This document shows positions 17,360 through 25,761 of a DNA stretch of 40,888 nucleotides, piece by piece (position 1 is the first letter of the stretch; the number at the start of each line of letters is the position of its first letter). The stretch lies in contig JAAUUT010000041.1 of the NCBI GenBank assembly GCA_012031035.1, positions 1-40,888 of the forward strand. The letters are read 5' to 3'. The translations under genes and the position numbers were made by a program. The stretch comes from Candidatus Altimarinota bacterium (GTDB taxonomy: Bacteria; Cyanobacteriota; Cyanobacteriia; Cyanobacteriales; Microcystaceae). Below the pieces are notes generated by a model that worked only from the letters and a program-made list of their open reading frames with translations, had not been told where the DNA came from and did no database searches.

Positions 17360-17935
17360 TTAAGATGTTAGCAACTGACGAATTATCCAGTCATAAGCTA
17401 TTTGAATTGCATTTGACCAATGTTTTGATGTATCCACAAATTGTATGTCAAACTGCTGACAGATATGCTCAATCTCAATACTAAGCTGTTTGAAATGTTT
17501 GATATATCGAATCATCTCTCGATCTGAGTACTGATGCGACCAACAATAACGATCGTTAACTGCTGCTTGTCGAATTTCATTTAGCTTTTGTAATACATCA
17601 ACATGAGGATATCCAAGAAATAGGGAGATATATCGATCTCCTTGAAAATGACGAGCAACTGTTGTTGGAGTAATGACTGATGATTCAATAATCTTAAGGT
17701 AATCGAATTCTTTTCCCATGTTCCGAATTAACTTTTTAACAACGATCTCTCTTGGATCTGGCTTTAATACTCCATCAAGTTGAAAGTCAACTGAAAACTT
17801 TTCTGGAACGTAGTTTTTGAGAAAGTTAGTTAAATTATCTGCGTGAATAATTGTTGATTTTGTGTTCGTAAAGATCGTATTAGCAAGACGAGATTTACCC
17901 GTTCTACAAACACCTCCAATAATGACCGTTTTCAT
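17360..17935 (-). CDS. P-loop NTPase / small-molecule kinase-like protein
   Basis: A 191-residue protein with a Walker A motif at the N-terminus (GGVCRTGKSRLANTIF) and the overall form of an AAA_33 or 2-phosphoglycerate-kinase-like ATPase. The middle has HADNLTNFLKNYVPE and later SHQYSDREMIRYIKHF. The last part, FDIQFVDTSKHW, is typical of small kinases in which a late strand precedes the C-terminal helix. I cannot name the substrate. The coding sequence is A/T-rich and lacks HIP1 sites, unlike its neighbours, so recent acquisition is possible. It heads the transcript with the aminotransferase. Confidence 0.65.
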   Translation of the reverse strand: MKTVIIGGVCRTGKSRLANTIFTNTKSTIIHADNLTNFLKNYVPEKFSVDFQLDGVLKPDPREIVVKKLIRNMGKEFDYLKIIESSVITPTTVARHFQGDRYISLFLGYPHVDVLQKLNEIRQAAVNDRYCWSHQYSDREMIRYIKHFKQLSIEIEHICQQFDIQFVDTSKHWSNAIQIAYDWIIRQLLTS

Positions 17936-18014
17936 TTCAGTTTCTCCATCTAGTCAGTCCTGGGTAGACTTGCTTTGAGTACTGTTGGTCTAGGCTTATA
18001 GCTAGCGCGGAAAT

Positions 18015-19895
18015 TTAAAGGAAGTTATACTGAATCGTAAAATAAAATCCATTCTCTTGCCAAGTTCGCTTCTCCCCTTCCACATCCATCAAAGGAATGC
18101 CCCAATCAAGACGAATATTTAAATCGTCCCCCTGTCGCCATAATAACCCTACACCCACAGAAGCTAAATCGTTAGGATCTGGCGTATCGATATTCGTATT
18201 CCAACCGATGCCATAATTGACAAACGGAATCACCTGTAAAACCGCTTGCCATTCGGGAACTCTCAGAACTGGCAAACGAACTTCTGCTCCAGCAAAAAAT
18301 CCGTTATCTGTCAAGACTAAATTTTGTCGGTAGCCCATCACGCTTCCCACGCCGCCCAACGCAAACTGTTCGATAGGAACTAAACCGCGATCGGCTATTT
18401 GTATATTACTTTGAAGGACGAATACCATGTCGGTATCCAGCAGACGCACGTACTGACCTTGACCGCGCCAAGCAAAAAAGCGGCTATCGGGAATCTCGTC
18501 CACCCCAGGAATCTCTGATTTAATCGTCGAACCGAGTACGCCGCCCAGTCCGACGCTAAATTGCGATCGCAGGGCAAAAACTTCATCCGCGCTTTGTTTA
18601 GTGTAATCTTGGGAAAAACGCAGGGCAAAAACTTTTGTACGTCCCTCCTCATCAGCACTCAACGAAAGAGGAAATTCATCGAACAGCAAGACTTGATTAT
18701 CCCGAAACGAGGCTGAGAATCCCAAAGCAAATTCTCGAAAGGTTTGTTCGTCAATCGAGCGAATGATGGGTTGGCGATATGTCAGTTCGTAGGAGCTAAA
18801 TTCTGAGGTAATATCGGGTTCGTTGCCATCTTCATTGATATCGTCGAGAGGCGGTTCGATAACTCGGTTATCATTAAGTAGAAAATCGAAACGCAACGTA
18901 CCGTTACTAGATGTTAGGGGAACTTCATAGCCTATATTGAGGGCATCGCTACCATCGGTATTGATATAACTGAGCCGCAAACTATCTGCCAATCCAGTTA
19001 AGTTAGTAGTATTAATACCGACCTCTCGTTGAAAACTGCCTACATTGGGAGAACGAGCGTTATTGAGATTAATAAAAGCATTAAAGGTATCGGCTTCTAG
19101 ATAATCGACTTCTAAAATGCTACTTCCCTGTTGCGAACCTGCTGCGAGTCTGGCTGAGATGCTTTCGATTACGGGATCGAGTTGTAGCAATTGTAAAGCT
19201 TCTAAGGTGCGATCGACATTTAGCGGTTTTCCAATTTCAGCACCGAGACGCGCTTCTACATAACTATCCAGCCGTCTCCTCATTTTAGAATCTATTTCTC
19301 TGACTTGAATAGCTTCTAATTTCCCTTCAATAACCTGAATGGTGACGATTCCCTTTTTCTGTCGTTGCGTTTCTTGAGGAATAGAAATTACTGCCCCAGA
19401 AGTTCTATAGCCTTTTTGGGCATAAAAGTCAGCCACTTGTGAAGCGATTTGCAGTAACTGGCTAAAAGAATAAGCTTCATTCTCAATCGAGCCAATGGTT
19501 TCTTCTGTCCCCAAAATTTTAATTTTGCCTAATTCTTCGGCGCTAAAGACAGTATTGCCCGTAAATTCAAAATCGGTAACAACAATGGTTTCTGAAACTG
19601 TTTCGGGGGTTTGGGGCGATCGCGTTGGCGGAATCTTAAGCGGTTCTTCTGGTGGTTGCTGGGGAAGGGGAACGGGAGTGGGTTGGGGCAACGGTGGTAA
19701 AGGTTGAAAAGGAGCCGTATTTTGAGCGAGCCAATACTCTTCGAGAACTTGGTTTAACTCATCTGCTCGTGCGGGCGTACCAGAATCGATCGCGCTGAAA
19801 ATGCATAATACAAAGATTATTGGCAAACAGAGCGATGAAGCTAGAAATTTTAAATTGGCGATCGCACTAGAGACACGATAATTTTTTTTGCTCAC
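18015..19895 (-). CDS. Outer-membrane TpsB transporter (ShlB/FhaC/HecB family)
   Basis: A 626-residue Omp85-superfamily protein. It has an N-terminal signal region (about residues 1-44, ending ARA), a Pro-rich linker (residues 65-95) and two POTRA-like domains (about 105-260: VVTDFEFTGNTVFSAEEL, GKLEAIQVREIDSKMRRRLD). A C-terminal beta-barrel follows with the lid-loop motif GSVMGYRQN (VRGY in classical members) and a terminal aromatic residue (YNFL). Such proteins secrete large TpsA partners across the outer membrane. No TpsA haemagglutinin-like gene lies in the window, so the cargo is elsewhere or the protein is an orphan. Confidence 0.88.
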   Translation of the reverse strand: MSKKNYRVSSAIANLKFLASSLCLPIIFVLCIFSAIDSGTPARADELNQVLEEYWLAQNTAPFQPLPPLPQPTPVPLPQQPPEEPLKIPPTRSPQTPETVSETIVVTDFEFTGNTVFSAEELGKIKILGTEETIGSIENEAYSFSQLLQIASQVADFYAQKGYRTSGAVISIPQETQRQKKGIVTIQVIEGKLEAIQVREIDSKMRRRLDSYVEARLGAEIGKPLNVDRTLEALQLLQLDPVIESISARLAAGSQQGSSILEVDYLEADTFNAFINLNNARSPNVGSFQREVGINTTNLTGLADSLRLSYINTDGSDALNIGYEVPLTSSNGTLRFDFLLNDNRVIEPPLDDINEDGNEPDITSEFSSYELTYRQPIIRSIDEQTFREFALGFSASFRDNQVLLFDEFPLSLSADEEGRTKVFALRFSQDYTKQSADEVFALRSQFSVGLGGVLGSTIKSEIPGVDEIPDSRFFAWRGQGQYVRLLDTDMVFVLQSNIQIADRGLVPIEQFALGGVGSVMGYRQNLVLTDNGFFAGAEVRLPVLRVPEWQAVLQVIPFVNYGIGWNTNIDTPDPNDLASVGVGLLWRQGDDLNIRLDWGIPLMDVEGEKRTWQENGFYFTIQYNFL

Positions 19896-19948
19896 ACCAA
19901 ACAGGTCGAATCTTACTCGACCAAAAACCCGATCGATTACGAATTATA

Positions 19949-22198
19949 TTAATTTATCACCTGAATGGCTTGAATTAGCCAAATATTACCTTGGCGTACT
20001 AATTCGTAGCGAACCTGTAACTTCTCATCATAAGAGCGCCCTGCATTTATTTGACTGTTTTGATAGTATTTAGCAGTTTCCCTCACCGAAGCTTCTACGG
20101 TAGCGCGATCGGGCTTTTGCGTGTCGGTTTTTAAGGACTTCACTTGCAGTTCGTGTTGATACTGCCAGTAATCTTTACTAATCTTGAGTTTTTGAGCGCG
20201 ATCGCGCCACTGCGACAGTAAAGCTCCTGTCAATATCTTATCCAAGCTTTCAACTTGATGGCGATCGCCAAATGCTTGAGACTTACTAGAGAGCCAATTT
20301 TGAATGACTTCTTCGGCTCCTTGGTGGGTTAGTACCTCTGCTACAGCAGGTATGACTTGTGCGCCAGCAGGCGGGATTGCCAAGGGAGGATTAGCCAATC
20401 CGATAGCTAACTGTTCTCCCGTAAGCGCAGCCAAAGGAGAGCGGCTTTCTTGAAACCAATTATTCAATGCCAAGCCAGATGCTCCCAATCCTAATAAAGC
20501 TACTATTCCTACTAATAAGCGTCTTCTTTTGAGCGCGGCTCGCGACTTCCCTTTGCGATGGGAAGAACGCTGTGGGACTTGTATATAGCCATTAGGCGGG
20601 CTAGATCGCTTTCTGCGACGGCGCGAGGTTTCTTGAGGAGGTTGGCGGAATCCCGTCACCACCACTCGCTCTCTCGATATTTCCTGAGTTTCTTCGGCAC
20701 TTTCCTTAAAGTTAACTGCGCCTCGTTCGTAACGAGAGCTAGTTGGCGCTAGCGGTAAGGTTGCCGTTCGTCCGCTATAGTTTTTTGTCAATGACTGAGG
20801 CTCGTCGTAATGCGAACCAGTTTTGCTGATTCTTTGCCCTTGGAGGCTCGATTGTCTTCTCGCTCTGGTTTTGGCTGCCATTGTTTCTCCTGTGGTTTGT
20901 TGTTCGTCATTTTCCCTCGACGCTTCGCTTTGGCTCTCTTCGAGAGGTAACTGTTCTAAGTAAGTCTGAACTTCGCTATCGGCAAAATAATCTTTTAAAG
21001 AGACTTTCTGGTCTTTTAAGTCCCTAAAATAAGAAAAAACTTCGGTTTGTAGCCAGCGCTCTTCGTAAGCACACAATCCCCTTAATAAATCTGGTTCTCC
21101 TTGGGATTGTTGGCGAATAAATTCGATCGCTTCTTCTTCGTGACTTCCTTCTAGAGCAAGACTTGCCTTTTCTGTTTGTCCGAGCAATAAGTAGCAGGCT
21201 GCTTGTTCTAAATGAACGTCTTGACGCTTGCTAAGCTCCTCCAGCAAAATAGTTGCCCGAACGATTAATTCTGGCTGCTTGTGGGCGAATCCTCGCGCAA
21301 TGAGCGCGTAAATTGCGAGATATTTAGCGACGGCGGAGGGACGCTTGGCTTCGACTTCAAATAGCTCTTGCTGTTCTTGAGCGGTTAAATAAACTCTGAT
21401 TTGCTGAATGAAACGCAAACAGTCGTCAATGTCTAATCCAGAGCGATCGTCTCCTTTGCCATCGATCCCGCCTCGCTCTTGCAGCATCTCTTGAAGCAGA
21501 GTCAGTCCTTTACGTCTTTCCTCGGCTCGTTCTTCGCTTAACGATACTAACTCTAAAATTCGATAAGGTCTTAATTTATATAGCTCTGTGCTGATTTCAT
21601 CTCGAACGCTAAAAAATAGCTTTTCTGGCTCTAGTAGCGCTAGTCCTCTTATGCCTGAAGCGGCGGCGTTTTCGTATTCCCCTTTTTGCCATTGCTCGCG
21701 ACTTACTTCTAAATTCGCTAGCGCTAGGGTTAAAAGAACATCGCTTTTTAAGGCTTTTAGCGTTTCTGTCCCTTGTCGTTCGAGGCTGTTAAGGAAAGGA
21801 TACCCAAACTCGATAACGCGATCGTAAGCGCCGAGTTCTTGAAAAATCAATAGCGCTCCAATAAATCGCTCCCCAGGAATGTCTAGCCACGGCGGATTGG
21901 GTGCGGGGACAATTTTTGAATCGTCAGTCTTAGGTGAGGAGGCTTCGTCTTCAACGTCTACTTTAGCTTCTTCTGGGGGGAGTTCTAGAAACTGAAGGTC
22001 ATACTCAGCTTTTTTTTGTGGGTCGCTAAGAACTTCATAGGCGAGATCGAGCAAGGATTTACGAGCGGCGATCGCGACTTCGCTATATTCGAGCCTCGGC
22101 AATTGCAAGCTACGATCGGCATGAGCCTGATGCAGTTGTTCTTCACTTGCCTGCATCGGGATTCCTAATATTCTATAGTAGTCGAGCGGAATTTTCAC
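19949..22198 (-). CDS. ftn2: Cell division protein Ftn2/ZipN (ARC6 homologue)
   Basis: The cyanobacterial ancestor of plastid ARC6, a membrane protein that ties FtsZ and other divisome proteins to the cytoplasmic membrane. The N-terminus KIPLDYYRILGIPMQASEEQ opens a divergent J-like domain (to about residue 75), followed by a long helical region, a Ser/Arg/Lys-rich linker, one transmembrane helix near VGIVALLGLGASGLAL, and a C-terminal periplasmic ARC6-type domain ending WLIQAIQVIN. I chose the GTG at 22198 because a GAGGAA ribosome site precedes it (22206-22211) and the family begins at MKIPLDYYRIL; the ATG at 22231 has no such support. Length is then 749 residues. Confidence 0.87.
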   Translation of the reverse strand: MKIPLDYYRILGIPMQASEEQLHQAHADRSLQLPRLEYSEVAIAARKSLLDLAYEVLSDPQKKAEYDLQFLELPPEEAKVDVEDEASSPKTDDSKIVPAPNPPWLDIPGERFIGALLIFQELGAYDRVIEFGYPFLNSLERQGTETLKALKSDVLLTLALANLEVSREQWQKGEYENAAASGIRGLALLEPEKLFFSVRDEISTELYKLRPYRILELVSLSEERAEERRKGLTLLQEMLQERGGIDGKGDDRSGLDIDDCLRFIQQIRVYLTAQEQQELFEVEAKRPSAVAKYLAIYALIARGFAHKQPELIVRATILLEELSKRQDVHLEQAACYLLLGQTEKASLALEGSHEEEAIEFIRQQSQGEPDLLRGLCAYEERWLQTEVFSYFRDLKDQKVSLKDYFADSEVQTYLEQLPLEESQSEASRENDEQQTTGETMAAKTRARRQSSLQGQRISKTGSHYDEPQSLTKNYSGRTATLPLAPTSSRYERGAVNFKESAEETQEISRERVVVTGFRQPPQETSRRRRKRSSPPNGYIQVPQRSSHRKGKSRAALKRRRLLVGIVALLGLGASGLALNNWFQESRSPLAALTGEQLAIGLANPPLAIPPAGAQVIPAVAEVLTHQGAEEVIQNWLSSKSQAFGDRHQVESLDKILTGALLSQWRDRAQKLKISKDYWQYQHELQVKSLKTDTQKPDRATVEASVRETAKYYQNSQINAGRSYDEKLQVRYELVRQGNIWLIQAIQVIN

Positions 22199-22581
22199 AA
22201 TTAGGTTCCTCAGAGCCGATTCATCTTGCAAATCTTATTTTCTCAAAAATTTCACTCCTGGCGATCGCCGCAGCCAATTAGCCAAAGTAGTCTTTAGGCA
22301 AAATTTTAGCTTAAAGACTTTCAGTTAGTAAAATAAATATTTAATTTTTCTATCTTAAGGGAGAGTACAAGAGCAATTAGTTACAATTAATCAATTTAAT
22401 TTTAAACTTAAAGTTAAATTGATTAATTGTCAGATTTTAGACGAACAGTTTTTTTCGCATACCGCCTAGAGATTACCAGCTAATATTATGCTAGGGTGTC
22501 TCAAATCGATTCGATTGAGTTTCTGAGTTTTTCAGTGGATAATCTCAAATATTAATTGTTGTTAAGACTACTAGAGACAGT
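22199..22581. other. Divergent intergenic region, ftn2 / pdhA, with a large palindrome
   Basis: About 380 bases between divergent genes. The main feature is a perfect inverted repeat with 17-base arms (22383-22399 and 22414-22430) around a 14-base A/T spacer, about 150 bases before the pdhA start. No ORF or RNA gene is evident. Confidence 0.5.
22383..22430. repeat. 17-bp-arm inverted repeat upstream of pdhA
   Basis: ACAATTAATCAATTTAA and its exact complement TTAAATTGATTAATTGT flank a 14-base spacer. It is nearly all A/T and has no GC stem or clear T run, so a binding site or cruciform fits better than a terminator. Confidence 0.75.
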
Positions 22582-23616
22582 ATGGTTTCCGAACGCACTT
22601 TACCCGAATTTAATACAGCTTCAGTCAAAATTACCAAAGATGAAGGGCTGATGCTCTACGAGGACATGGTTCTCGGACGCTCTTTTGAAGACAAGTGTGC
22701 CGAAATGTATTATCGGGGCAGAATGTTTGGTTTTGTCCACCTCTACAACGGGCAAGAAGCCATTTCTACTGGAATTATTAAAGCTTTGCGCCCCGGCGAA
22801 GATTATGTGAGCAGTACCTATCGCGATCACGTTCACGCACTCAGTTGCGGCGTTCCTGCTCGTGAAGTCATGGCAGAATTATTTGGGAAGGAAACCGGAT
22901 GCAGTAAAGGTCGCGGCGGTTCGATGCACATGTTCTCTGCCCAACACAAACTTTTGGGCGGCTATGCGTTTGTGGCAGAAGGAATTCCCGTTGCGATGGG
23001 CGCAGCCTTTCAAGCGAAGTATCGACGGGACGCGATGGGAGATGCCAGCGCCGACCAAGTTGCTGTCTGCTTTTTTGGCGATGGGGCGAGTAATAACGGT
23101 CAGTTTTTTGAATGCTTGAATATGTCTGCCCTTTGGAAGCTGCCCATTCTTTATGTCGTTGAGAATAACAAGTGGGCAATCGGTATGGCACACGATCGCG
23201 CGACTTCTCAACCAGAAATTTATAAGAAAGCTAGCGTTTTTGACATGGTTGGGGTTGAAGTCGATGGGATGGACGTTCTCGCCGTTCGTAACGTCGCTCA
23301 AGAAGCGATCGCTCGCGCCCGTGCGGGAGAAGGCCCAACTTTAATTGAAGCGCTGACCTATCGCTTCCGAGGTCATTCACTCGCCGATCCCGATGAATTA
23401 CGTTCTCAAGATGAAAAACAATATTGGGGCGCGCGCGATCCAATTTCTAAGTTTGCTGCTTACTTGCTAGAACATAACTTAGCCGAAGGCGAAGAACTTA
23501 AAGAAATCGACCGTCGCATTCAAGCTACGATCGAAGATGCCGTTAAGTTTGCTGAGGAAAGTCCAGAACCCAATTCCAGCGAGCTTTACCGTTATATTTT
23601 TGCTGAAGATAAATAG
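22582..23616 (+). CDS. pdhA: Pyruvate dehydrogenase E1 component, alpha subunit
   Basis: The 344-residue alpha chain of the thiamine-diphosphate E1 enzyme that decarboxylates pyruvate to feed acetyl-CoA synthesis. It shows [32 protein letters not shown], the [10 protein letters not shown] segment and the thiamine motif [18 protein letters not shown], followed by ENNKWAIGM. The phosphorylation-loop region [15 protein letters not shown] is also present. In cyanobacteria the beta, E2 and E3 genes are usually elsewhere, which agrees with its isolation here. E1 alpha of the branched-chain type is less likely given the HVHALS and MHMF segments. Confidence 0.93.
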   Translation: MVSERTLPEFNTASVKITKDEGLMLYEDMVLGRSFEDKCAEMYYRGRMFGFVHLYNGQEAISTGIIKALRPGEDYVSSTYRDHVHALSCGVPAREVMAELFGKETGCSKGRGGSMHMFSAQHKLLGGYAFVAEGIPVAMGAAFQAKYRRDAMGDASADQVAVCFFGDGASNNGQFFECLNMSALWKLPILYVVENNKWAIGMAHDRATSQPEIYKKASVFDMVGVEVDGMDVLAVRNVAQEAIARARAGEGPTLIEALTYRFRGHSLADPDELRSQDEKQYWGARDPISKFAAYLLEHNLAEGEELKEIDRRIQATIEDAVKFAEESPEPNSSELYRYIFAEDK

Positions 23617-23724
23617 CTCAAAACATAAATAAAGATTGAATCTCGTCTTCTGTCTTGGAATATTTAACCAGCTAAATTAAATAAGAAGATTGAGATTCAA
23701 TTTTAAGATTAAGAACAGTAGCGA

Positions 23725-24090
23725 CTAAATTGTTTCTACTGTTTTTGTTTCATTTGGCGTTTCGTGGGACGAAGACGATGATGGCTCGATTTTATATTTG
23801 ACGAGATTGGCTAAATCTTGCAATTGCGCGATCGCTTCTGCTCCTTCTAGTTTCATTAATTCGCGATCGTCTCGCATTTCTGTCCAGGTGATCCCGTAGT
23901 CAGAGACTAAAAAACGAATCAAGTGATTTTCTCCCAAGCTGACCATAAATGAGGCACTATTCATCTGACCGCCACAAGTGTAGCAAGAAGCCAGATAACC
24001 TCGATTTTCCAGAACAATCGCCAAAGCTTGGAGATTCATTACCAAGTCCTTGACAAATTGACGGTGTTGCTGTGCTAATCGTATAAACAC
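23725..24090 (-). CDS. DUF1815 family protein
   Basis: A 121-residue protein of a family found in cyanobacteria, function unknown. Recognised from FIRLAQQHRQFVKDLVMNLQ, SCYTCGGQMNSASFMVSLG and SDYGITWTEMRDDRELMKL. The CYTCGG motif is notable and could bind metal or be redox active. I place the start at the GTG at 24090 because AGGAGG (24098-24103) sits 7 bases upstream; an ATG at 24111 would lie upstream of that ribosome site. The C-terminal Ser/Thr-rich tail (PSSSSSHETPNETK) appears lineage-specific. Confidence 0.82.
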   Translation of the reverse strand: MFIRLAQQHRQFVKDLVMNLQALAIVLENRGYLASCYTCGGQMNSASFMVSLGENHLIRFLVSDYGITWTEMRDDRELMKLEGAEAIAQLQDLANLVKYKIEPSSSSSHETPNETKTVETI

Positions 24091-24453
24091 CTTTAAACCT
24101 CCTGACAACACTCCCCATTATAAAATCTTAAAAGTTTTTTAAGATTTTATTTTTAAGAAATGAGATAACATACACAACGTTTCTTCATTGAATCGCGATC
24201 GCCTAGGAGCGCTGTCCCATTCCCCGTTGCGTAAGCTGCCCGTAGGATAGGGGTTCTTGCCCTTCGTAGCCTGTTGTTAGGCATAGAGTCAAGCAATCGC
24301 GTCATAACTCTTCTTGCACTAGGCTAGCTTTATTCTCTCGAATTGCCCAGTATCAAGCGTTACACTTAAGCTTGAAGATAGCTGTCTATAGACATGTTGC
24401 CCAACAGGGGGATACCTTTAACATCAGCGAGACAGAACTTAACAAATAAGATA
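24091..24453. other. Divergent intergenic region, DUF1815 / ABA4-like
   Basis: About 360 bases. It holds the DUF1815 promoter elements near 24098-24150. The remaining ~300 bases include one HIP1 site and no ORF or RNA gene that I can support. Confidence 0.4.
24117..24149 (-). promoter_or_regulatory. Putative DUF1815 promoter with overlapping inverted repeat
   Basis: On the minus strand a perfect -10 box TATAAT (24117-24122) lies about 14 bases before the AGGAGG ribosome site. Just upstream, 13-base arms TAAAATCTTAAAA (24121-24133) and TTTTAAGATTTTA (24137-24149) form an inverted repeat that covers the region between the -10 and -35 positions, as an operator would. Confidence 0.5.
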
Positions 24454-24918
24454 ATGACGATTACTCAACTGTTCAATGTTTCCAATCTCTTTGTTTTGCC
24501 ATTTTGGGCGTTAATTATTCTTTTGCCTAATTGGGGAGTCACCAAAAAAGTAATGGAGTCGTTTCTTCCTTTTGTCCCCTTGGCGTTACTTTATATTTAT
24601 TTTTTTGTAGGAGCAATTACGCCTGAATCGGCACAAGCTTTATCAAGTTCTCAATTAAGCGATCTAGCTAAAGCGTTTTCAGACGAAGCCGTTATGGCGA
24701 CAGGATGGACGCATTTTTTGGTTATGGATTTATTTGTCGGGAGATGGATATATTGGGAAGGACAGCGAACTGGTATCTGGACATTACATTCATTAATTCT
24801 TTGCCTGTTTGCTGGGCCTATAGGGTTGTTATCTCATCTTGTAACGGCATGGATTGCTCAACGATTTTTAGGGACATCACAGACCGAAATTTCCACAACC
24901 GCTACAACTAAAACTTAG
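24454..24918 (+). CDS. ABA4-like family membrane protein (DUF4281)
   Basis: A 154-residue membrane protein of the family that includes plant ABA4, required for neoxanthin formation. Key segments are MTITQLFNVSNLFVLPFWAL, ILLPNWGVTKKVMES, WTHFLVMDLFVGRWIYWEGQ and CLFAGPIGLLSHLVTAWIA, with about four transmembrane helices. I start it at the ATG at 24454 since the family begins with that segment; the 20-residue upstream extension (from 24394) shows no family sequence. A role in carotenoid chemistry is only inferred from ABA4, because cyanobacteria generally lack neoxanthin. Confidence 0.82.
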   Translation: MTITQLFNVSNLFVLPFWALIILLPNWGVTKKVMESFLPFVPLALLYIYFFVGAITPESAQALSSSQLSDLAKAFSDEAVMATGWTHFLVMDLFVGRWIYWEGQRTGIWTLHSLILCLFAGPIGLLSHLVTAWIAQRFLGTSQTEISTTATTKT

Positions 24919-24930
24919 ACTAAGAGGAAT

Positions 24931-24951
24931 AGGCAACAGGCAACAGGCAAT
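24931..24951. repeat. STRR heptamer array AGGCAAC
   Basis: Three heptamers, AGGCAAC twice then AGGCAAT, between the convergent ABA4-like and LRAT genes. Confidence 0.85.
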
Positions 24952-24960
24952 GAACTACGC

Positions 24961-25638
24961 TTACAATTGCTGGCTATTGCGTATCAGGGTTTCCGTCATA
25001 TTAGTTAACTGTTGTAATTGTTCTTGTAGCTCCCCGGCTTGTTTTTTAAAAGTCAGTTTTCGTTTTATAGCTTCGCGGGCTAAATCTTCTCGGTTTTGCT
25101 TTATGGCTGCGATCGCAACTCGATCCCAGCTATCTGCTTCTTGAAGTGCTGTTTTATATCGAGGTTGAAGATCGTCCCAAATTAATTTGATATCTGCTAG
25201 CGCTTCCTTTAATAATTGTTGAGAATTGTTGGGATCTGAATCTTGAAGCGCTTCTTTGAGCGGTTCGTATAATTTAGAAGTATCGAGTTGAGTAACAAAG
25301 GGAATAAAATCTCGGATTTGTAGGCTATCGCTAAATCCTGTTTTGCACCAAGTCGCAAAATGCTCGCAATTGTTAAAGAGTAAATTATATCTCTGTTCGC
25401 CTAAACGACTGTGGGCACGACTGACAACGACATCCGCAATAAAATAGAATCCAGCTTCATATTTGCGGATATAAACTGGATTTCCTCTAGCAAAAGTTTC
25501 TATCGAGGTTTGTTCGATTGTTTCGCTGGGTTTGCGGTAATGAATAACACTTCCATCACCACAATCGCTCCCATGATGTTCGTAGATTCCCTGCAAATTC
25601 AGCAATTCTCTGTGAACGTAGATTTGATCCCCGCGCAT
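24961..25638 (-). CDS. LRAT (NC) domain protein with a PspA/Vipp1-like C-terminal helix
   Basis: A 225-residue protein with two parts. Residues ~1-105 form an LRAT-type papain-like domain, with catalytic His in IYEHHGSDCGDGSVIHYR and Cys in NNCEHFATWC; such domains transfer acyl chains or cut phospholipids. Residues ~125-225 are charged helices. The segment ADSWDRVAIAAIKQNREDLA, then REAIKRKLTFKKQAGELQ, closely follows the PspA/Vipp1 pattern (KWEDRAKLAL..GEENLAREAL.RKKS), ESCRT-III-like proteins that coat and repair membranes. There is no signal peptide. A membrane-repair or lipid-remodelling role is inferred. It lies downstream of the superoxide dismutase on the same strand. Confidence 0.78.
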   Translation of the reverse strand: MRGDQIYVHRELLNLQGIYEHHGSDCGDGSVIHYRKPSETIEQTSIETFARGNPVYIRKYEAGFYFIADVVVSRAHSRLGEQRYNLLFNNCEHFATWCKTGFSDSLQIRDFIPFVTQLDTSKLYEPLKEALQDSDPNNSQQLLKEALADIKLIWDDLQPRYKTALQEADSWDRVAIAAIKQNREDLAREAIKRKLTFKKQAGELQEQLQQLTNMTETLIRNSQQL

Positions 25639-25714
25639 AAGCTAAAAAACATTTTAAGTTGTTTGTGGCGATTGAGTAAGGGAATTTGTGAGTGGGGGTG
25701 TAGGGAAAACGGGG

Positions 25715-25748
25715 AATGATGAATTCATAATTTTCATAATTCATCATT
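25715..25748. repeat. Inverted repeat between sod and LRAT genes
   Basis: AATGATGAATT (25715-25725) and AATTCATCATT (25738-25748) are perfect complementary arms with a 12-base middle. It lies 14 bases after the superoxide dismutase stop codon, but there is no T run on the minus strand, so a dispersed repeat is as likely as a terminator. Confidence 0.65.
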
Positions 25749-25761
25749 ACATCATTCAAAT

